This document shows, piece by piece, positions 6,239-7,282 of a DNA stretch of 7,282 nucleotides. The notes beneath the pieces were generated by a model. The model was given only the letters and a program-made list of their open reading frames with translations. It was not told where the DNA came from and did no database searches. Source of the stretch: HyVt-560 sp964577195 (GTDB lineage Bacteria > Pseudomonadota > Gammaproteobacteria > UWMA-0217); NCBI GenBank assembly GCA_964577195.1, contig CAZNYF010000146.1, positions 1 to 7,282 of the forward strand, in the 5' to 3' direction. Positions within the stretch are counted from its first letter, which is position 1; each line of letters starts with the position of its first letter. A program made the translations under genes and the position numbers.

Positions 6239-6275
6239 GAGAACGGGCAGGCAAGTTGCTACTTTGCACTCCTAG

Positions 6276-6407
6276 GACAACAGCTACGAAATCGCAGACT
6301 TTAGCGGCAACACCTACACCATTAAAATCCATCGCTGGTCTGGCGGCCGCACTGACAGAACCTGGTATGGCATTGCTTGGGACATAAAACCAAAGCGCAG
6401 TACGTAA
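6276..6407 (+). other. Short open frame of unknown origin, possible gene fragment
   Basis: After a TAG at 6273-6275 this frame is open for 43 codons and includes GNTYTIKIHRWSGG and TWYGIAWDIKPK, which read more like a real protein than the other frames. There is no start codon with a ribosome site. If one base were shifted near 6395, it would run on through YVSFDHSRGRRIWVYRT into repeat copy 2. I do not recognise a family. It may be a broken gene, the inner part of the repeat-bearing element, or chance. Confidence 0.15.
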
Positions 6408-6450
6408 GCTTTGATCACAGCAGGGGCAGGCGTATTTGGGTCTATCGCAC

Positions 6451-6495
6451 CGCCATCCTGGCTCCTTGCGAAATACCGTCCATCCATGGACATAA
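6451..6495 (+). repeat. 45-bp dispersed direct repeat, copy 2
   Basis: This copy is identical to 120-164 and in the same orientation. On its right side the IS66 TnpC reading frame (reverse strand) begins at once, so the repeat forms the exact truncation point of that gene. On the reverse strand the TnpC frame reads through the repeat as MSMDGRYFARSQDG and stays open to a TAG at 6314-6316. The left flank differs from that of copy 1 beyond a shared CGCA. Confidence 0.9.
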
Positions 6496-6942
6496 CATGA
6501 CGGATGACCTGTATTTTGGCAGGGATGATATCCAGCTGTTCACTGATCTCATCACCGATGTGTTTGAGTGTTTCACCATCATGAGGGCAGACTTTGTCTG
6601 CCTCATCCAGATCGTGAATAACGTCAATGCGGGGCAGAGATTCAGGTAGTGGTTTGCGACCGGGTTTTTTACGTTGATGAGGCTTGACCTCGGTATTTAT
6701 ATTTTCTTCAACCTCAATATCTTGATCAGTCTCATCAGTGCTTCGGCTTCATTAAAAAGCCCCAGTTGATCCGGTGAGCGTTTTTGGATGGCGAAATTTA
6801 ACTGCTCTTGGAGCAGAGTAATTTCACACTGTTGTGCGTTAATCTCTTTTTTCTGGGATTGTATGGTTTGATTTTTTTGCGTGTTTTCAAAGCTCAACTG
6901 ATGAATGATTTCTTGCAAAGAATCAATATCACCTGGTAAGTC
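6494..6942 (-). pseudogene. tnpC: IS66-family transposase TnpC fragment (N-terminal part)
   Basis: On the reverse strand this reads as the front of an IS66 TnpC. It begins DLPGDIDSLQE (6942 down), followed by a Gln/Glu-rich coiled coil (the LZ_Tnp_IS66 region). Then come SPDQLGLFNEAE, then EVKPHQRKKPGRKPLPESLPR, then the zinc-finger region VCPHDGETLKHIGDEISEQLDIIPAKIQVIRHV. The frame changes between NEAE and TDETDQD, near 6739-6741, best explained by a one-base deletion. The usual RFGxSSEK just before SPDQLGLF is missing, suggesting a further in-frame loss of about eight codons. The DDE catalytic domain is entirely absent; homology stops at 6494-6496 against the 45-bp repeat. The 5' end is cut near 6940 by the IS3 fragment. 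TnpA and TnpB are not present. It is non-functional. Confidence 0.88.
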
Positions 6943-7214
6943 TTTGCCAACAGTGGGATATTGAGATGGCCTTCACTCAGCCGGGTAAACCCACTCAGAA
7001 TGCTTTTATTGAAAGATTTAATGGTACTTATCGTCGAGAGGTTCTGGATGTTTGGTGCTTTAATTCTCTTGAAGATGCCAGAGAAGAAACACAGAGATGG
7101 CTGGTTGAATACAATACTCAATGACCACATCAATCGTTGGGTGATATATCACCCGTAGAGTTTTTAAACCAAAGAGGGTTTGGTCAGTTTTCTATTTATA
7201 CGGTGTGTGAATAA
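6939..7214 (+). pseudogene. IS3-family transposase OrfB fragment (C-terminal part)
   Basis: The plus strand reads SLCQQWDIEMAFTQPGKPTQ and NAFIERFNGTYRREVLD, then a stop, then PHQSLGDISPVEFLNQR and a short tail to TAA at 7212-7214. This is the end of the integrase (rve) domain of IS3-family OrfB. The Glu at 7011-7013 in NAFIERFNG is the third residue of the DDE triad. The usual RPHxSLG is broken: Arg is replaced by TGA at 7122-7124, which fits one C-to-T change in CGA. The first two Asp residues, OrfA and the left end are all missing; the fragment meets the IS66 gene head-on near 6935-6945. It is not active. The frame in which an uninterrupted ORF can be drawn here (from 6961) is not the transposase frame. 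Confidence 0.9.
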
Positions 7215-7227
7215 TGGGGGGTGGACA
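7203..7227 (+). mobile_element. Possible right terminal inverted repeat of the IS3 remnant
   Basis: GTGTGTGAATAATGGGGGGTGGACA overlaps and follows the OrfB stop. IS3-family right ends commonly lie just after orfB, are G-rich on this strand and end in CA, which fits an element border at 7227. The left end is not in the window, so the inverted repeat cannot be confirmed. GGACA and TGTCC (7223-7227, 7234-7238) could also form a 5-bp hairpin across the border. Sequence from 7228 to 7282 shows no gene. Confidence 0.35.
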
Positions 7228-7282
7228 GGTTGATGTCCGGTTTTATAGCCAAAAATCGTCTGAGATCTTGATCCAGTACTCC

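Noticed and set aside
6015..6332. 105-codon reverse-strand ORF after radA
   Set aside because: It spans both REP-like elements, the hairpin and the IS200-like remnant. Its translation has no recognisable family pattern, and the start lies in sequence of unclear origin. A 54-codon internal version from an ATG at 6182 has only a REP-derived CTCTCC region upstream, so I do not call it a gene.
6377..6649. 90-codon plus-strand ORF crossing repeat copy 2
   Set aside because: Its second half is the antisense of the IS66 zinc-finger region, and the middle is the 45-bp repeat. The TTG start has no ribosome site.
6961..7158. 65-codon plus-strand ORF near the right end
   Set aside because: It is in the wrong frame over the IS3 OrfB fragment; the frame starting at 6966 gives the conserved transposase motifs.

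Overview
The window looks like about 6 kb of ordinary gammaproteobacterial chromosome followed by about 1.3 kb of decayed mobile DNA. The taxonomic cue is the run ypjD (CcsA-type membrane protein) - CNNM/CorC family protein - radA, which resembles gammaproteobacterial gene order. A TlpA-like thioredoxin, a YfgD-type ArsC and a class-II cyclic-nucleotide phosphodiesterase-like metallo-hydrolase fit the same picture. REP-like elements of the Pseudomonas type (GTAG/GGAG feet) also point to Gammaproteobacteria. I cannot name the genus.

Layout: 1-215 is the left edge, with no gene I can support. It holds copy 1 of a 45-bp direct repeat (120-164). Two reverse-strand genes follow: a small DUF4398-like lipoprotein (1047-745), then a secreted TlpA/ResA-type thioredoxin (683-216). 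Divergent to them is arsC (1129-1488, +). It converges on a metallo-beta-lactamase-fold hydrolase (2364-1591, -). A perfect 10-bp inverted repeat lies between the two and includes the hydrolase stop codon.

From a 131-bp divergent intergenic region, the plus strand carries a tight cluster: a 12-codon leader ORF with a good Shine-Dalgarno, whose stop overlaps the GTG start of ypjD; ypjD; a TTG-started CNNM/CBS/CorC_HlyC protein; and radA, whose start lies inside the previous gene. The 4-nt and 14-nt overlaps and the 14-nt gap argue for one transcript with translational coupling.

After radA (5945) no intact gene remains. The tail is a mosaic: a short piece resembling the N-terminus of an IS200/IS605 TnpA; an inverted pair of REP-like sequences (a BIME-like doublet); copy 2 of the 45-bp repeat; a reverse-strand IS66 TnpC fragment with a frameshift, joined at 6494-6496 directly to that repeat; and the C-terminal end of an IS3-family OrfB with an in-frame TGA, butted head-on against the IS66 fragment. 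These pieces are too degraded to act in transposition.

I found no convincing new multi-gene system. The items most worth a second look are the overlapping leader ORF at ypjD, the REP doublet beside an IS200-like remnant, the 45-bp repeat fused to IS66, and the inverted repeat between arsC and the hydrolase.
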